Source of the DNA: Thiobacillus sp.
GTDB lineage: Bacteria; Pseudomonadota; Gammaproteobacteria; Burkholderiales; Thiobacillaceae
Assembly (NCBI GenBank): GCA_024708885.1
Contig: JANJXT010000011.1
Coordinates: 62,001 to 126,000, forward strand
Length of the DNA stretch: 64,000 nt
Reading direction: 5' to 3'
The position numbers and the translations under genes are program-made. Below, piece after piece: positions 8,962 to 17,921 of the stretch (positions are counted from its first letter, which is position 1; each line of letters starts with the position of its first letter). The notes below the pieces were generated by a model that had not been told where the DNA came from, made no database searches, and worked only from the letters and a program-made list of their open reading frames with translations.

Positions 8962-10157
8962 GCCTGCCCCCCGATCAACGCAAGCGGCAAGACCAGGCCG
9001 GTGAGGCGAGAGAGGCGGCGGAAGCGCGGGATCTCGTCGAGCCGCGCGCGCCAGGCGACGAGCCGCGGCAACAGCCGGGTTTCGATCCAGTCGGGGTCGC
9101 GCTGCCGGATGGCGCGGGCGATCGCGGCCGGCGCGGCAAAGCGCAGCGTCGGGCACGCGGCGAGCGCCGCCTCGAGGCCGGCCTCGACTGTCGCCAGGCT
9201 GGCGTCCGGCTCGCGCAGGAAATTGAAGCGGTGGGTTTCGACCAGGCAGGCGCGGCCCTGACGCGTGCGCTGGCGCAGGCCGTTGGCCAGGCGCTGCGGG
9301 GCGTGACCGAGCGCGGGCTCGAAATAGACGTCGCGCACCAGATAGGTGGCGCCTGCGAGCGAGCGCTCACCCGCGAGCATGGCCGCGTCGACGCAGCCCG
9401 GCTCGCCGGAGGTATCGCGGCAGGTGGCGCGGCGCCCCGGGGTGATGATCGTATCGACGCCTGCGACCGCCCAGGCGGTTTCGACGGCATCGTTCCACAC
9501 GAAGGTCGTTGCCACCGCCACCTGCGGTGCCGTTCCGAAAACGCGCCGGTAGGCGCTCGCCTCCGCCGCCACGGCCGCCTGGGTGTCACGCTCCGGCAAG
9601 TCCCGGGACGGCAGCGACGACGCGTCGACCCAGCGGCTTTGCAGCGCCGACGGCAACGCTTCGGCCGAGGCGGGTTCGGGGCGGCTGAGCCACGCGCGCA
9701 CGGCTTCATCCTTGCGGGCTGCCGCGAGCACCGCAGACGGCCAGTAGTGGCACTGGCCATGCAATTGCGGCACGAACACACCCGCCTCGATCCCTGTCCG
9801 TATCGCCGTGCGTATCGCATCGAAGCGTGGATCATCCAGCGCAATCCCCCAATATTCGCGGCAATCGGCTGCGGCAATACGCGGGCCGTCCGGCACTTCG
9901 AGAATCACGCCCAGCGTCATCACGGCGGGCCGGCCGCTGCGATCATGAACGCCGGACAGCACTTCCACCAGACGATGCAGGGCCGGTGCCTGCGCGAGCG
10001 GTCCCGCCCCCCAGTCGTCGCTTTCGATGGCAAGAACGGGAAAGCGGAATACCGGTTCGCGCCAGCGCGCGAGCAGCGGGCGCGCGAAGACCAGCAGCAC
10101 GGCACTCCACAGAAAAAGGACAGCGCCCAGGGTGAGCGCGAGCATCGTCATCGCCAT
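8958..10157 (-). CDS. Membrane-anchored NodB-like (polysaccharide deacetylase fold) protein
   Basis: This 399-residue protein has an N-terminal membrane anchor (about residues 5-25). It then shows two metal-site motifs of carbohydrate esterase family 4 in order: an Asp pair in ESDDWG (D47, D48) and H-x3-H in HGQCH (H133, H137). A late ETHRFNF segment may supply the final His. These enzymes remove N- or O-acetyl groups from glycans. It differs from the standard XrtA deacetylase at 28432 in length and sequence, so it is probably a divergent or repurposed member. ATG 10157 sits just before the anchor; a longer reading is not supported. Confidence 0.6.
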   Translation of the reverse strand: MAMTMLALTLGAVLFLWSAVLLVFARPLLARWREPVFRFPVLAIESDDWGAGPLAQAPALHRLVEVLSGVHDRSGRPAVMTLGVILEVPDGPRIAAADCREYWGIALDDPRFDAIRTAIRTGIEAGVFVPQLHGQCHYWPSAVLAAARKDEAVRAWLSRPEPASAEALPSALQSRWVDASSLPSRDLPERDTQAAVAAEASAYRRVFGTAPQVAVATTFVWNDAVETAWAVAGVDTIITPGRRATCRDTSGEPGCVDAAMLAGERSLAGATYLVRDVYFEPALGHAPQRLANGLRQRTRQGRACLVETHRFNFLREPDASLATVEAGLEAALAACPTLRFAAPAAIARAIRQRDPDWIETRLLPRLVAWRARLDEIPRFRRLSRLTGLVLPLALIGGQA

Positions 10158-10239
10158 GCCGCACCGATTCGAGCGGGTGTTTTCGGCCGCCTCAGAAAAG
10201 ACGCACCACGCATCCCGATGCGCAGCGTACGCACGTGCA

Positions 10240-11157
10240 TCAATACCCCATCCTTGCAGCCACGTCGGCAACCTTCGGCAGTACGCGCTCGATCTTGTCG
10301 CGGTTACGCCCATCCTTCCACTTGTCGAGGCGGATTTCGGAGAAGGCGTTGTAGGGAATGTCGAGCACGTTGGCGCAGTGTGCCTGAAGCCGGTCGTCGA
10401 AGCGCAGGCCACAGCGCTCGAAAACATGCCGGAAGGCGGCCGCCGGATCGCGCAGGAAATCCTCGTAGAATACCTCGATCCATTGTCCGGCAGGGATGTT
10501 CGTCTTGGCATCCAGAATCGCAGCGTTGATCGCGGCATACTGGAAAGCCGCGACGTCCTCGACGGGCGCATTGACGTAATCGCGCCAACCCTCGGCCAGG
10601 AAAAAGCACCATTGGGTGAGTGTCCCATTCTCCACCGCCACCCGCGCCGGGAGGCCGTTCGACCACGTGGCAAACTCATCGGGCTTGCGCCAGCCCTCGA
10701 TCAGCGAGTTGAGATTGTCGCCAGGACTGCGCTTGACGAAAACGAACACGGCATCCGGAAACAGCGCATGCAGATACGGCACACCCAGGCCATTCTGGTT
10801 GTTCTTGTCGACCCAGCGGCGGCGCCCGGTCCAGCTATGGAAGTATCGACTGACGGCATCGCGTTCGGCCGTGCTCGCATCCGCTGCGTTCAATGCATGC
10901 GTGTCCCATTGCTTCTGCGACAAGGGATGCAGGGCCATCCAGTAGTCGTGCGTCTCGCGCTGCAGGCTGCCGATTTCGTGTGACTCGGACAAGGTCTTGT
11001 AGACGAGCGTCGTCCCCGCCCGCGAGCATCCCACCACGATGATGGGACGATCCGCCGGCTGCGGCGCAAGCGCCCACCTCATGCCCCGGATGCCGCGCCG
11101 CAGACGCCTCGCATGCCAGGCAAGCGTTTTGCTCACTTTTTGCAGGAATTCGCGCAC
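10240..11157 (-). CDS. Sulfotransferase, PAPS-dependent type
   Basis: This 305-residue protein carries the PAPS 5'-phosphosulfate loop GCSRAGTT at residues 43-50 and a 3'-phosphate region VFVFVKRSPGDNLNSL. Later WVDKNNQNG and EVFYEDFLRDP are typical of this sulfotransferase family, the last being the conserved acidic patch near the C-terminus. It is the first gene of the leftward unit 11157-6082, separated from the NodB-like gene by 82 nt. A short intergenic region (11158-11266) lies between it and a divergent asparagine-synthase-like gene; no clear promoter pair was found there. It probably sulfates the polysaccharide or its lipid carrier. Confidence 0.83.
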   Translation of the reverse strand: MREFLQKVSKTLAWHARRLRRGIRGMRWALAPQPADRPIIVVGCSRAGTTLVYKTLSESHEIGSLQRETHDYWMALHPLSQKQWDTHALNAADASTAERDAVSRYFHSWTGRRRWVDKNNQNGLGVPYLHALFPDAVFVFVKRSPGDNLNSLIEGWRKPDEFATWSNGLPARVAVENGTLTQWCFFLAEGWRDYVNAPVEDVAAFQYAAINAAILDAKTNIPAGQWIEVFYEDFLRDPAAAFRHVFERCGLRFDDRLQAHCANVLDIPYNAFSEIRLDKWKDGRNRDKIERVLPKVADVAARMGY

Positions 11158-11266
11158 GATGCAGAGCTTTCTGAAAACATGACAATCTCTTGCGGTCGCG
11201 GCGTGCCAACGCAGGCGGCGGACCCATTATCATTGCATTATCCCGCATCACACAAACAACTCACAT

Positions 11267-13093
11267 ATGGATGGCATCTACGGCTGGCTGGGCGAACACG
11301 GCGCCCATCAGGATCTGATTCGGCACATGGGCGCTGCGATGCGCCCATCGCCAGACGTCACGCCTGACGTGCGCACCAGCAACCGCATCGGAGTGGGCGC
11401 ATGCTCGCATCTGGGCAAGGCCGCCATCCATTTCGAAAACGGTCTCACCGTGGCGCTGTTCGGACGCCCGCGTTTCCTCGACGAAGACCTGGCGTCGCTG
11501 GCGCAGGATCGCAACACTGCCGCCGCCGCGCTGCACGGATGGCTGCGCCACGGCGAGAAACTCCCATCGACCATGCAGGGAAATTTCGCGCTGGCGGTGC
11601 TCGATCCAGAGAAGAGTCAGGCTTTCCTTGCGCTCGACCGCGTGGGCATCGAACGCCTGTGCTTCGCCAACCGGGGCGGGCATTTCGTGTTCGGCACCAG
11701 CGTCCAGGCGGTTGCCGCCCACCCGGCCATCGGTCGCAATGTCGACACGCAGGCGATCTACGACTATCTCTATTTCCATGACATCCCCGCGCCGCGCAGC
11801 CTTTACCAGAACGTGCACAAGCTGCTGCCGGGACAGTTCGCGACACTGCGCAAGGGGCGTCTCGATACGGGCTTCTACTGGCATGCCGACTATGCCCCGG
11901 TGAAGTCCGATTTCGACGGCTTGCGCACGGAATTTCGCGGCCTGCTCGATGAAGCCGTGCGCGCCACCGATGCGCCATCGACCGCGGCGTTCCTGTCCGG
12001 TGGCACCGACAGCTCCACGGTCGTCGGCGCACTCACCGCGGCACGCGGCGCGCCGGTCGACGCATTCTCCATCGGCTTTGACGCCAGCGGTTTCGACGAA
12101 ATGGAGTACGCGCGCTGTGCCGTAGAACGCTACGCCAGCCGTGCCAACGAGTATTACCTGAAGCCGGCCGACATCGTCACGGCAGTTCCGCTCATCGCCC
12201 GCGCCTACGACGAACCCTTCGGCAACGCGTCGGCCGTGCCAGCCTATTTCTGTGCACGCAACGCGCGCGAAGCCGGATTCAAGTCCATGCTCGCCGGCGA
12301 CGGCGGCGACGAGATTTTCGGCGGCAACGTACGCTACGCAAAGCAGGGGCTGTTCGAGCTCTACGGCCGCATTCCCGCCGTCCTGCGGCATGCGCTCATC
12401 GAGCCGGCCGCCCATTTCCCGGGCTTGTCGGACCGGTTTCCGCTGTCCAAGCTGAAGAGCTACGTCACCCAGGCAAAAATCGGCCTGCCCTTGCGGCTGG
12501 AGACCTATAATTTCCTGCACCGCACGCCGCTCGAAAAAATCTTCACGCCGGATTTCATGCAGGCAGTCGATCCATCCTCCACCGATGCGGCACTCACCGA
12601 GGTCTACGCGCGCACCGCTTCGGACCATTACATCAACCGCATGATGCACGTCGATCTCAAATTCACCCTCGCCGACAGCGATCTGCGCAAGGTCGGGACG
12701 ATGACCGAGACCGCCGGCATCGAGGTGCACTACCCGCTCCTGGACGACCGTCTGGTCGCCTTTGCCAACCATCTGCCCGTGGATTACAAGGTGCGCGGGC
12801 AGACGCTGCGCTGGTTCTTCAAGGAAGCGCTGCGCGACCTGCTGCCGGAAAAGATCATCAACAAGAGCAAGCACGGTTTCGGCCTGCCGTTCGGCGTGTG
12901 GAGCAACCAGTACACGCCGCTGGGCGACATGGTGGGCGACAGCCTGGCCGACTTCAAGCGGCGCGGCTGGCTGCGGCCGACCTACCTGGACCACATGCTC
13001 GCCATGTCGCAAGGTCCCTACGCCAGCTATTACGGGGTGATGATCTGGGTGACGATGATGCTGGAACGCTGGTTGCAGGAAAACGAGCACTGA
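11267..13093 (+). CDS. Asparagine synthase-like protein with degenerate glutaminase domain
   Basis: This 608-residue protein has the AsnB architecture: an N-terminal Ntn-hydrolase-like domain to about 200 and an ATP-pyrophosphatase synthetase domain with the PP-loop SGGTDS at 244-249 and AGDGGDEIFGG near 345. Active glutaminases start Met-Cys-Gly-Ile, with Cys2 as nucleophile. Here the protein starts MDGIYGW, so Cys2 is Asp. The substrate-binding NGE motif is also absent, with LFGRPRF in its place. The synthetase half looks intact, so it may use free ammonia or another amine donor to amidate a carboxyl group, perhaps a uronic acid. That role is inference. It is a lone plus-strand gene between leftward operons. 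Confidence 0.8.
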   Translation: MDGIYGWLGEHGAHQDLIRHMGAAMRPSPDVTPDVRTSNRIGVGACSHLGKAAIHFENGLTVALFGRPRFLDEDLASLAQDRNTAAAALHGWLRHGEKLPSTMQGNFALAVLDPEKSQAFLALDRVGIERLCFANRGGHFVFGTSVQAVAAHPAIGRNVDTQAIYDYLYFHDIPAPRSLYQNVHKLLPGQFATLRKGRLDTGFYWHADYAPVKSDFDGLRTEFRGLLDEAVRATDAPSTAAFLSGGTDSSTVVGALTAARGAPVDAFSIGFDASGFDEMEYARCAVERYASRANEYYLKPADIVTAVPLIARAYDEPFGNASAVPAYFCARNAREAGFKSMLAGDGGDEIFGGNVRYAKQGLFELYGRIPAVLRHALIEPAAHFPGLSDRFPLSKLKSYVTQAKIGLPLRLETYNFLHRTPLEKIFTPDFMQAVDPSSTDAALTEVYARTASDHYINRMMHVDLKFTLADSDLRKVGTMTETAGIEVHYPLLDDRLVAFANHLPVDYKVRGQTLRWFFKEALRDLLPEKIINKSKHGFGLPFGVWSNQYTPLGDMVGDSLADFKRRGWLRPTYLDHMLAMSQGPYASYYGVMIWVTMMLERWLQENEH

Positions 13094-13153
13094 GTGCGGC
13101 GGCGCCAGTCCGCATGCACGATTCGTTTCGGACGGCCGGCGCGAACGCCGCGC

Positions 13154-14479
13154 TCACTCTCCTTGCCAGGTTCGTCGCTGACGGCTGAAGCCGGACGGGT
13201 GCGGGAATGACGCTTCTGCCCGGTCTTCCTGCACGACCGGGCGGCCACGATCCAGCACCCCGGCCAGCTTGGCGGCGATGATCAGGATGATTATCAAGTG
13301 GTACGTCAGGTCGAAATAGGCCAGTCCCAGGAATGCGCCACCGGCGCCATATCCGACCAGGCTCACCTGAATCATCGCCGCGAGATCCGCAGCCCACTTT
13401 CGTTCGGGATCGTGCTTGCACTGGTTGATGACCTGGCTGGCGCGTCGCCATGTGAACAGCGCCAGCAGGAGGAAAAGAGCAAGTCCGATGAAGCCATGCT
13501 CGCCCAGCACTTCGAAATAGATGCTGTGCGCGTCGTGGACCCTGAACGGGTCCGGGGCATAGTGGCGGAACGTCGGCGGCTGAAACATGTTGTAGCCGCC
13601 ACCGGTGATCCTGTCCCTGGCCACGTTGACTGCGGTATGCCAGGCATTGATGCGGCCCAGGGCCGAGGCATCCTCCTGATACGTCTTGATGGTATCCATG
13701 CGGTCATACCATTCCTGCGGCATCACCAGGGCCATGATCGCGACGGCGATGCCCATGTAGACCGCCATGACGAACTTATGGCGGCTCTTGAACCAGAGAA
13801 ACAGTCCCATCGCCGCGAGCGCCAGCAAGCCGCCGCGTGACTGGCTGCCGATGGCCGCCACGCCCGACAGCACCATCGCCGAAGCGAGTCCCAGCCGCAC
13901 CCACTTGCGTGGCTCCTGCAGGTGGAGATAGCGGATGAGCGGAACGAGCATCGCAAGCACGAGGGCCATTTCGTTGTTGCCGCCGAAGAAGGTGCCCGTG
14001 GGGCCCTGTACCCTGAACTGCCCGCCGTGAACGATGGTGAAGATACCGCCCTTGACGCCGTAATAACCCAGCGACAGGGCGATGACCCAGATCATCCAGT
14101 GAAGATGCTTGCGTTCCTTGATGATCATGGCCGTGAGGAACACCATGAGCTGAATTTTCCAGACCGTGTTCCATTGCACCCAGGCGAGATCAGGGTAGAA
14201 GGCAAAGACGGTCGTGATGAACATCCAGCCTATGAACAGCAGGAGCAGGACCGTCTCGCGCGTCCAGATCATTGTCTTCTGCTCTCTGGAGAACATGAAG
14301 GCCGTGATCGTGACGAGGGCGGTGATCATGGCGAAGGGCATGTCATAGGCAAAACCCCAGGCTTGACGATGCGGGTTCATGTAACCGAGCCAGCACCAGA
14401 GCAGAATGCCGACCCACGGCCGCCTGAAGATGAATGGCAGGACTCCGAAGACGATCGCGGTGACGAGAATGTCTCTCAT
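13154..14479 (-). CDS. Exosortase A-associated O-antigen ligase-like protein (TIGR03097 type)
   Basis: This 441-residue protein is a polytopic membrane protein with about ten or more hydrophobic helices. It starts MRDILVTAIVFG and contains GYMNPHRQAWGFAYD near residue 33, a hallmark of the exosortase-A-associated putative O-glycosylation ligase family. A large periplasmic loop with GGGYNMFQPP and HDAHSIYFEVLGEHG lies in the last third, as in Wzy/WaaL proteins. It probably polymerises or transfers undecaprenyl-linked glycan on the periplasmic side. Its start overlaps the upstream formyltransferase stop by 4 nt. It ends the leftward XrtA operon. Confidence 0.88.
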   Translation of the reverse strand: MRDILVTAIVFGVLPFIFRRPWVGILLWCWLGYMNPHRQAWGFAYDMPFAMITALVTITAFMFSREQKTMIWTRETVLLLLFIGWMFITTVFAFYPDLAWVQWNTVWKIQLMVFLTAMIIKERKHLHWMIWVIALSLGYYGVKGGIFTIVHGGQFRVQGPTGTFFGGNNEMALVLAMLVPLIRYLHLQEPRKWVRLGLASAMVLSGVAAIGSQSRGGLLALAAMGLFLWFKSRHKFVMAVYMGIAVAIMALVMPQEWYDRMDTIKTYQEDASALGRINAWHTAVNVARDRITGGGYNMFQPPTFRHYAPDPFRVHDAHSIYFEVLGEHGFIGLALFLLLALFTWRRASQVINQCKHDPERKWAADLAAMIQVSLVGYGAGGAFLGLAYFDLTYHLIIILIIAAKLAGVLDRGRPVVQEDRAEASFPHPSGFSRQRRTWQGE

Positions 14480-15303
14480 GTCTTCTGCCCCGATGTTTCA
14501 CGACTGAACCAGCGCACCCGCCGCGGCAGCGCGATGTCCCGCAACATGCCGGCCGCAAGGTTCGCGTCGAGCGCCTTCTCATGCCTCAAGCCACGATCCC
14601 TGACCTGGTACAGCCGGCCTTTTCCGGGCTGCTGCGTGCCGAGCGCCTCGCCGCGGGCGATGCGTTCGACGGCCTCGGCGTAGACTGCGGCGCTGTCCTG
14701 CACCGCGCGCCAGAACAGCACCAGCTCGGTATCGCCAGCGCCCACCTCGGGGCTGATGTGCGCGATGAGGCGGCCGGTGTCGATGCCGGCGTCGATATAG
14801 TGCAGCGTGCATCCCACCTTCTCGGGCTCGTTGTTGTACAGCGCCCAGAAGGTACAGTCCGCGCCGCGGTACTCTGGCGACAGTCCGCCGTGCAGATTGA
14901 CGATGCCCTGCCGGCCTTCCTTGAGCAGTTCCCCACGGATGAGCGACGTGCCAAAGACGCAGACGAGATCGGGCTGCAATTCGCGCGCGAGCTTCAGCAC
15001 GTCGGGATGGTTGATATGCGGCACTTCGCGCACCAGTTCGGGACGGTCGAGGCGCGCCGCGGCACCCGGGAAGAAGAATTTCGCCTCGGGATTGCCCGTG
15101 TAGCGGCGCCGGTCGCGCACCCAGCGCCAGACCTTGCGCCACAGGTTCGTCGGGCGCAGTTTTTTCAGGGTCTTGCCCAGGCTCCAGTCACCGCCCGTTT
15201 CCTGCACGATGGCGACGACCTCGCCGGCGCCGCACAGTGCGTTGGCGACATACAGGTGGCGCGCGCTGCGCCCGCACAGGATCAGCAGCCGCAGACGGCT
15301 CAT
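14476..15303 (-). CDS. Formyltransferase-family protein (GART fold)
   Basis: This 275-residue protein has the GART formyltransferase fold. After a Rossmann-like start (LRLLILCGRSARHLY) it shows VNLHGGLSPEYRG with the catalytic Asn136-x-His138, then IDAGIDTG with Asp175. This Asn-His-Asp triad is conserved in Fmt, GART and the sugar N-formyltransferases. Fmt itself is longer with a different C-terminus, and the surrounding genes are glycan genes, so the likely substrate is an amino-sugar nucleotide with 10-formyl-THF as donor. ATG 15303 was chosen from the fold start and a 4-nt overlap with the upstream gene. Confidence 0.78.
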   Translation of the reverse strand: MSRLRLLILCGRSARHLYVANALCGAGEVVAIVQETGGDWSLGKTLKKLRPTNLWRKVWRWVRDRRRYTGNPEAKFFFPGAAARLDRPELVREVPHINHPDVLKLARELQPDLVCVFGTSLIRGELLKEGRQGIVNLHGGLSPEYRGADCTFWALYNNEPEKVGCTLHYIDAGIDTGRLIAHISPEVGAGDTELVLFWRAVQDSAAVYAEAVERIARGEALGTQQPGKGRLYQVRDRGLRHEKALDANLAAGMLRDIALPRRVRWFSRETSGQKT

Positions 15304-16514
15304 CGGCCGATCCCCTTCGCGCCTGCCGGCACCGGCGGAATCGCCACGTCCACCATGTCCATCATGAGCGCGTCGGCAAAGAACTTCGCCGCCCAGTTGG
15401 GAAACTCGAAACGCGAATAGGCGCCCCACATCGGCGCCGAGCCGGGAATCGCACCGCGCACGACGACGTCTTCGTCTTCCAGCCGTTGCGTACGCTTGAC
15501 GTAGGCAATCGCCTTCCACGCCGCGTCACGGTAATGCCTGTCGCCGGTGATCTGGGCCAGACGCAGCCAGCACAGCGCCATTTGCGCCACGCCGGTGACG
15601 CAGGCATAGTCCGCGCCCGGCGCCCAGCCGTCATCGTAGGTGCCGGCAAGCCAGCCGTCACCGCGCTGTCTGGCCATCAGGCCGCGCGCCGCCTTTTCCG
15701 CTGCGGCGAGATAGCGTTCCTCGCCGAGCAGCACGGCAACTTCGAGAAAGCCCCGGATCGCATACGCGATGGTGTGGGTGAAGGGAGGCCGGCCCGGAAC
15801 GAAGGCATTGGTGGCAAACCACCCGCTCGGTGTCTGCTGCGTCAACGCCCAGTCGAGGTTGCGCCGTGTCGCAGCGATGAAGTCCGCTTCGTCCGCGACC
15901 ACACCGACGGCGGCCAGCGCCCACAGCGCGCGGGTGTTGTAGACGTGCGGCACGCCGTTGTGCTCGAAACGGCGGTAGCAGCCGTCGCTGTCCTGTTGCG
16001 CCGCCAGCCAGCGGCCCGCGCGCACGCCGGCTTCGAGACAGTCGCTGCGGCCGAGCGAGACATGGCCCGCGACGAGGCCGTGCATGATCTGGCCCTGGTT
16101 GAAGATCACCGGATGACTGCCCGGCTCGCCAAAATGTCCGGGGAAGGCGCCGTCCGCGGCCTGCAACGACAGTTCCCAGTCGATCATCCTGTGCGCGCGC
16201 TGCACAAGCTCCGGCCGATCGAGGTATTGCGCCGCGGCGATGAAGGTTTCAATGATGTAGCCGGTCGTTTCCGGATAGCCGGGCAGCCAGCCGTCCTCGA
16301 AACTCCAGCCGGCGGCGACGCCGCCGGCATCGGGGTGGCCGCTGCGCTCGTCCTGCGCCTGACACAGCCAGTCGATGGCGCCGCGCAGATGGGTACGATG
16401 GTCCTGTTCGGGTTGGCGGGCGGAACCGGCCATGTCCTGGAACACCAGACGCAGATTGCGGCCCTGCCAGGGTTTGTAGCGCAGGGGCAGCCGGAGAAGT
16501 ACGGAAGGTTTCAT
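15300..16514 (-). CDS. Alpha/alpha-toroid protein of unknown function
   Basis: This 404-residue protein consists of repeated helical pairs with motifs such as WLCQAQD, GYPETTGYIIETF, WLAAQQDSDGCY and ARGLMARQRGDGW. This periodic pattern of Gln-Asp/Gly turns and aromatic residues is characteristic of (alpha/alpha)6 toroids, the fold of terpene cyclases, glycoside hydrolases, polysaccharide lyases and epimerases. No cyclase DxDD or clear catalytic motif was found. No signal peptide is seen, so it is probably cytoplasmic. It overlaps the formyltransferase start by 4 nt, so it probably acts on the same glycan, for example as an epimerase or lyase; this is a guess. Confidence 0.6.
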   Translation of the reverse strand: MKPSVLLRLPLRYKPWQGRNLRLVFQDMAGSARQPEQDHRTHLRGAIDWLCQAQDERSGHPDAGGVAAGWSFEDGWLPGYPETTGYIIETFIAAAQYLDRPELVQRAHRMIDWELSLQAADGAFPGHFGEPGSHPVIFNQGQIMHGLVAGHVSLGRSDCLEAGVRAGRWLAAQQDSDGCYRRFEHNGVPHVYNTRALWALAAVGVVADEADFIAATRRNLDWALTQQTPSGWFATNAFVPGRPPFTHTIAYAIRGFLEVAVLLGEERYLAAAEKAARGLMARQRGDGWLAGTYDDGWAPGADYACVTGVAQMALCWLRLAQITGDRHYRDAAWKAIAYVKRTQRLEDEDVVVRGAIPGSAPMWGAYSRFEFPNWAAKFFADALMMDMVDVAIPPVPAGAKGIGR

Positions 16515-16535
16515 GCTCGGTTCATTACCGTGAAT

Positions 16536-17921
16536 TCATGCCGCCGCGTGTTTCAGCGCGTCGGCGAGGGGAACGTGACTGACGACGTAGCGGTGCTTGC
16601 CGGACACCTCGGGCGGGATGTCATCGACCACGCGCAGATCGACGGAGAGCGTCTCGCCCAGCCGCGCGCGCAGGCCGTCGATCACGGCCAGGCGACCCTG
16701 CTCGTTCCACGCCGCCGCAGGCACCACCCGCACTTCCATGTGCGCAGGTGTATGCTGAATGCACTTGAACTGGGCGATGCCCGGCACTGCGCGCAACACA
16801 TAAATGACGGCCAGCGCGTGCATCATGCGCCCGTCTGCCGCCACCACGAAATCGGTCTGACGTCCGCTCACTTCGGCGATCACGTGCAGGCCCTGCCCGC
16901 CCGTCGCCGCCTCGGCCGACATGCGCAGGACATCGCCGGTGCGATAGCGAATGAAGGGCTGCGCCGCCGAGGCGAGGCCCGTGATCACGGCTTCGCCCGC
17001 CTCGCCTGGCGTCACCGCGCGTCCCGCTGCATCCAGCACTTCGACGATGTGGCTCTCGCTCATCAACAGCATCTGCCCGCCCGGTGCCTCGTGCGCGGTG
17101 AAGCCGATGTCGCGGCTGCCGAACTCGTTGGCCACCGACACATCGAACACGCGGCCGATGAGCGCGCGCTGGTGCGGATAGAGCGGCTCGCCGGTGGTGC
17201 ACACCACGCGCAGGGCCGGCAGGCGCAGCGTGCGCCCGCGCGCCTCGGCATGCGCCGCGAGCAGGGCCAGGCTCGACGCGTAGCCGTACAGGCAGTGCGG
17301 CTGCCAGGCCATCAGCGCGTCGAGATAGGCGTCCATGCGCGTTGGCGACATGGCGAAGGCATTCAACACCATCTGGTTCACCAGGCGGTCGCGCAGGGTC
17401 TTGATGCGGTCCGTCTTGTTCAATTCGACTGGCGCACCCCACAGATAGGTCTCGCGTTCGCCCGGTGCGACGCCCCACCAGCGCCGCGCGCGCATGCGTC
17501 CGGCGGCGTCGGACGCCTGGCGCTCGCGGCCGAAATGGAAGATCAGCGGCTCGCCGCTGGAGCCGCCCGTGGTGTAGGGAAACACGCCGCCCGGCACGCC
17601 GCGCCACACCAGACGATCGGCATTCTCACGCGCATCGCGCTTGCTCATGGTCGGCAGCCGCGAAAGATCGGCAAGGCCGACTGCGTGCTCGCGCACCGCG
17701 GCCTCCAGTCCGGCGGTGCGCAGACGCTCGGCGTACCACGGACTGTGCGCCAGCGCACTGGCCAGGAGGCCATTGAGGCGGCGCGCCTGATACGCCTCGA
17801 TTTCCGCGCGCGACAGCCATTGCGTGCGCTCGATCTCGGCCAGCATGGCGAAGGTGGGGCGACGCATCGCCGCTTCCTGCGCACGATAGACGCCGCGGGC
17901 GAACCAGGCAGGAAGGCTCAT
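16536..17921 (-). CDS. PaaK/CapK-like adenylate-forming enzyme
   Basis: This 461-residue protein belongs to the phenylacetate-CoA ligase (PaaK/CapK) branch of adenylate-forming enzymes. The nucleotide-binding loop is TTGGSSGEP at residues 117-125. GYASSLALLAAH, TTGEPLYPHQ and RYRTGDVLRM follow in the order expected for the family. Such proteins in polysaccharide loci activate a carboxylic acid as an acyl adenylate, sometimes for transfer to the glycan. It lies 21 nt upstream of the toroid gene and overlaps the preceding sulfotransferase by 4 nt. Its acid substrate is unknown, and it is distinct from the usual XrtA acyl-CoA ligase. Confidence 0.8.
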   Translation of the reverse strand: MSLPAWFARGVYRAQEAAMRRPTFAMLAEIERTQWLSRAEIEAYQARRLNGLLASALAHSPWYAERLRTAGLEAAVREHAVGLADLSRLPTMSKRDARENADRLVWRGVPGGVFPYTTGGSSGEPLIFHFGRERQASDAAGRMRARRWWGVAPGERETYLWGAPVELNKTDRIKTLRDRLVNQMVLNAFAMSPTRMDAYLDALMAWQPHCLYGYASSLALLAAHAEARGRTLRLPALRVVCTTGEPLYPHQRALIGRVFDVSVANEFGSRDIGFTAHEAPGGQMLLMSESHIVEVLDAAGRAVTPGEAGEAVITGLASAAQPFIRYRTGDVLRMSAEAATGGQGLHVIAEVSGRQTDFVVAADGRMMHALAVIYVLRAVPGIAQFKCIQHTPAHMEVRVVPAAAWNEQGRLAVIDGLRARLGETLSVDLRVVDDIPPEVSGKHRYVVSHVPLADALKHAAA

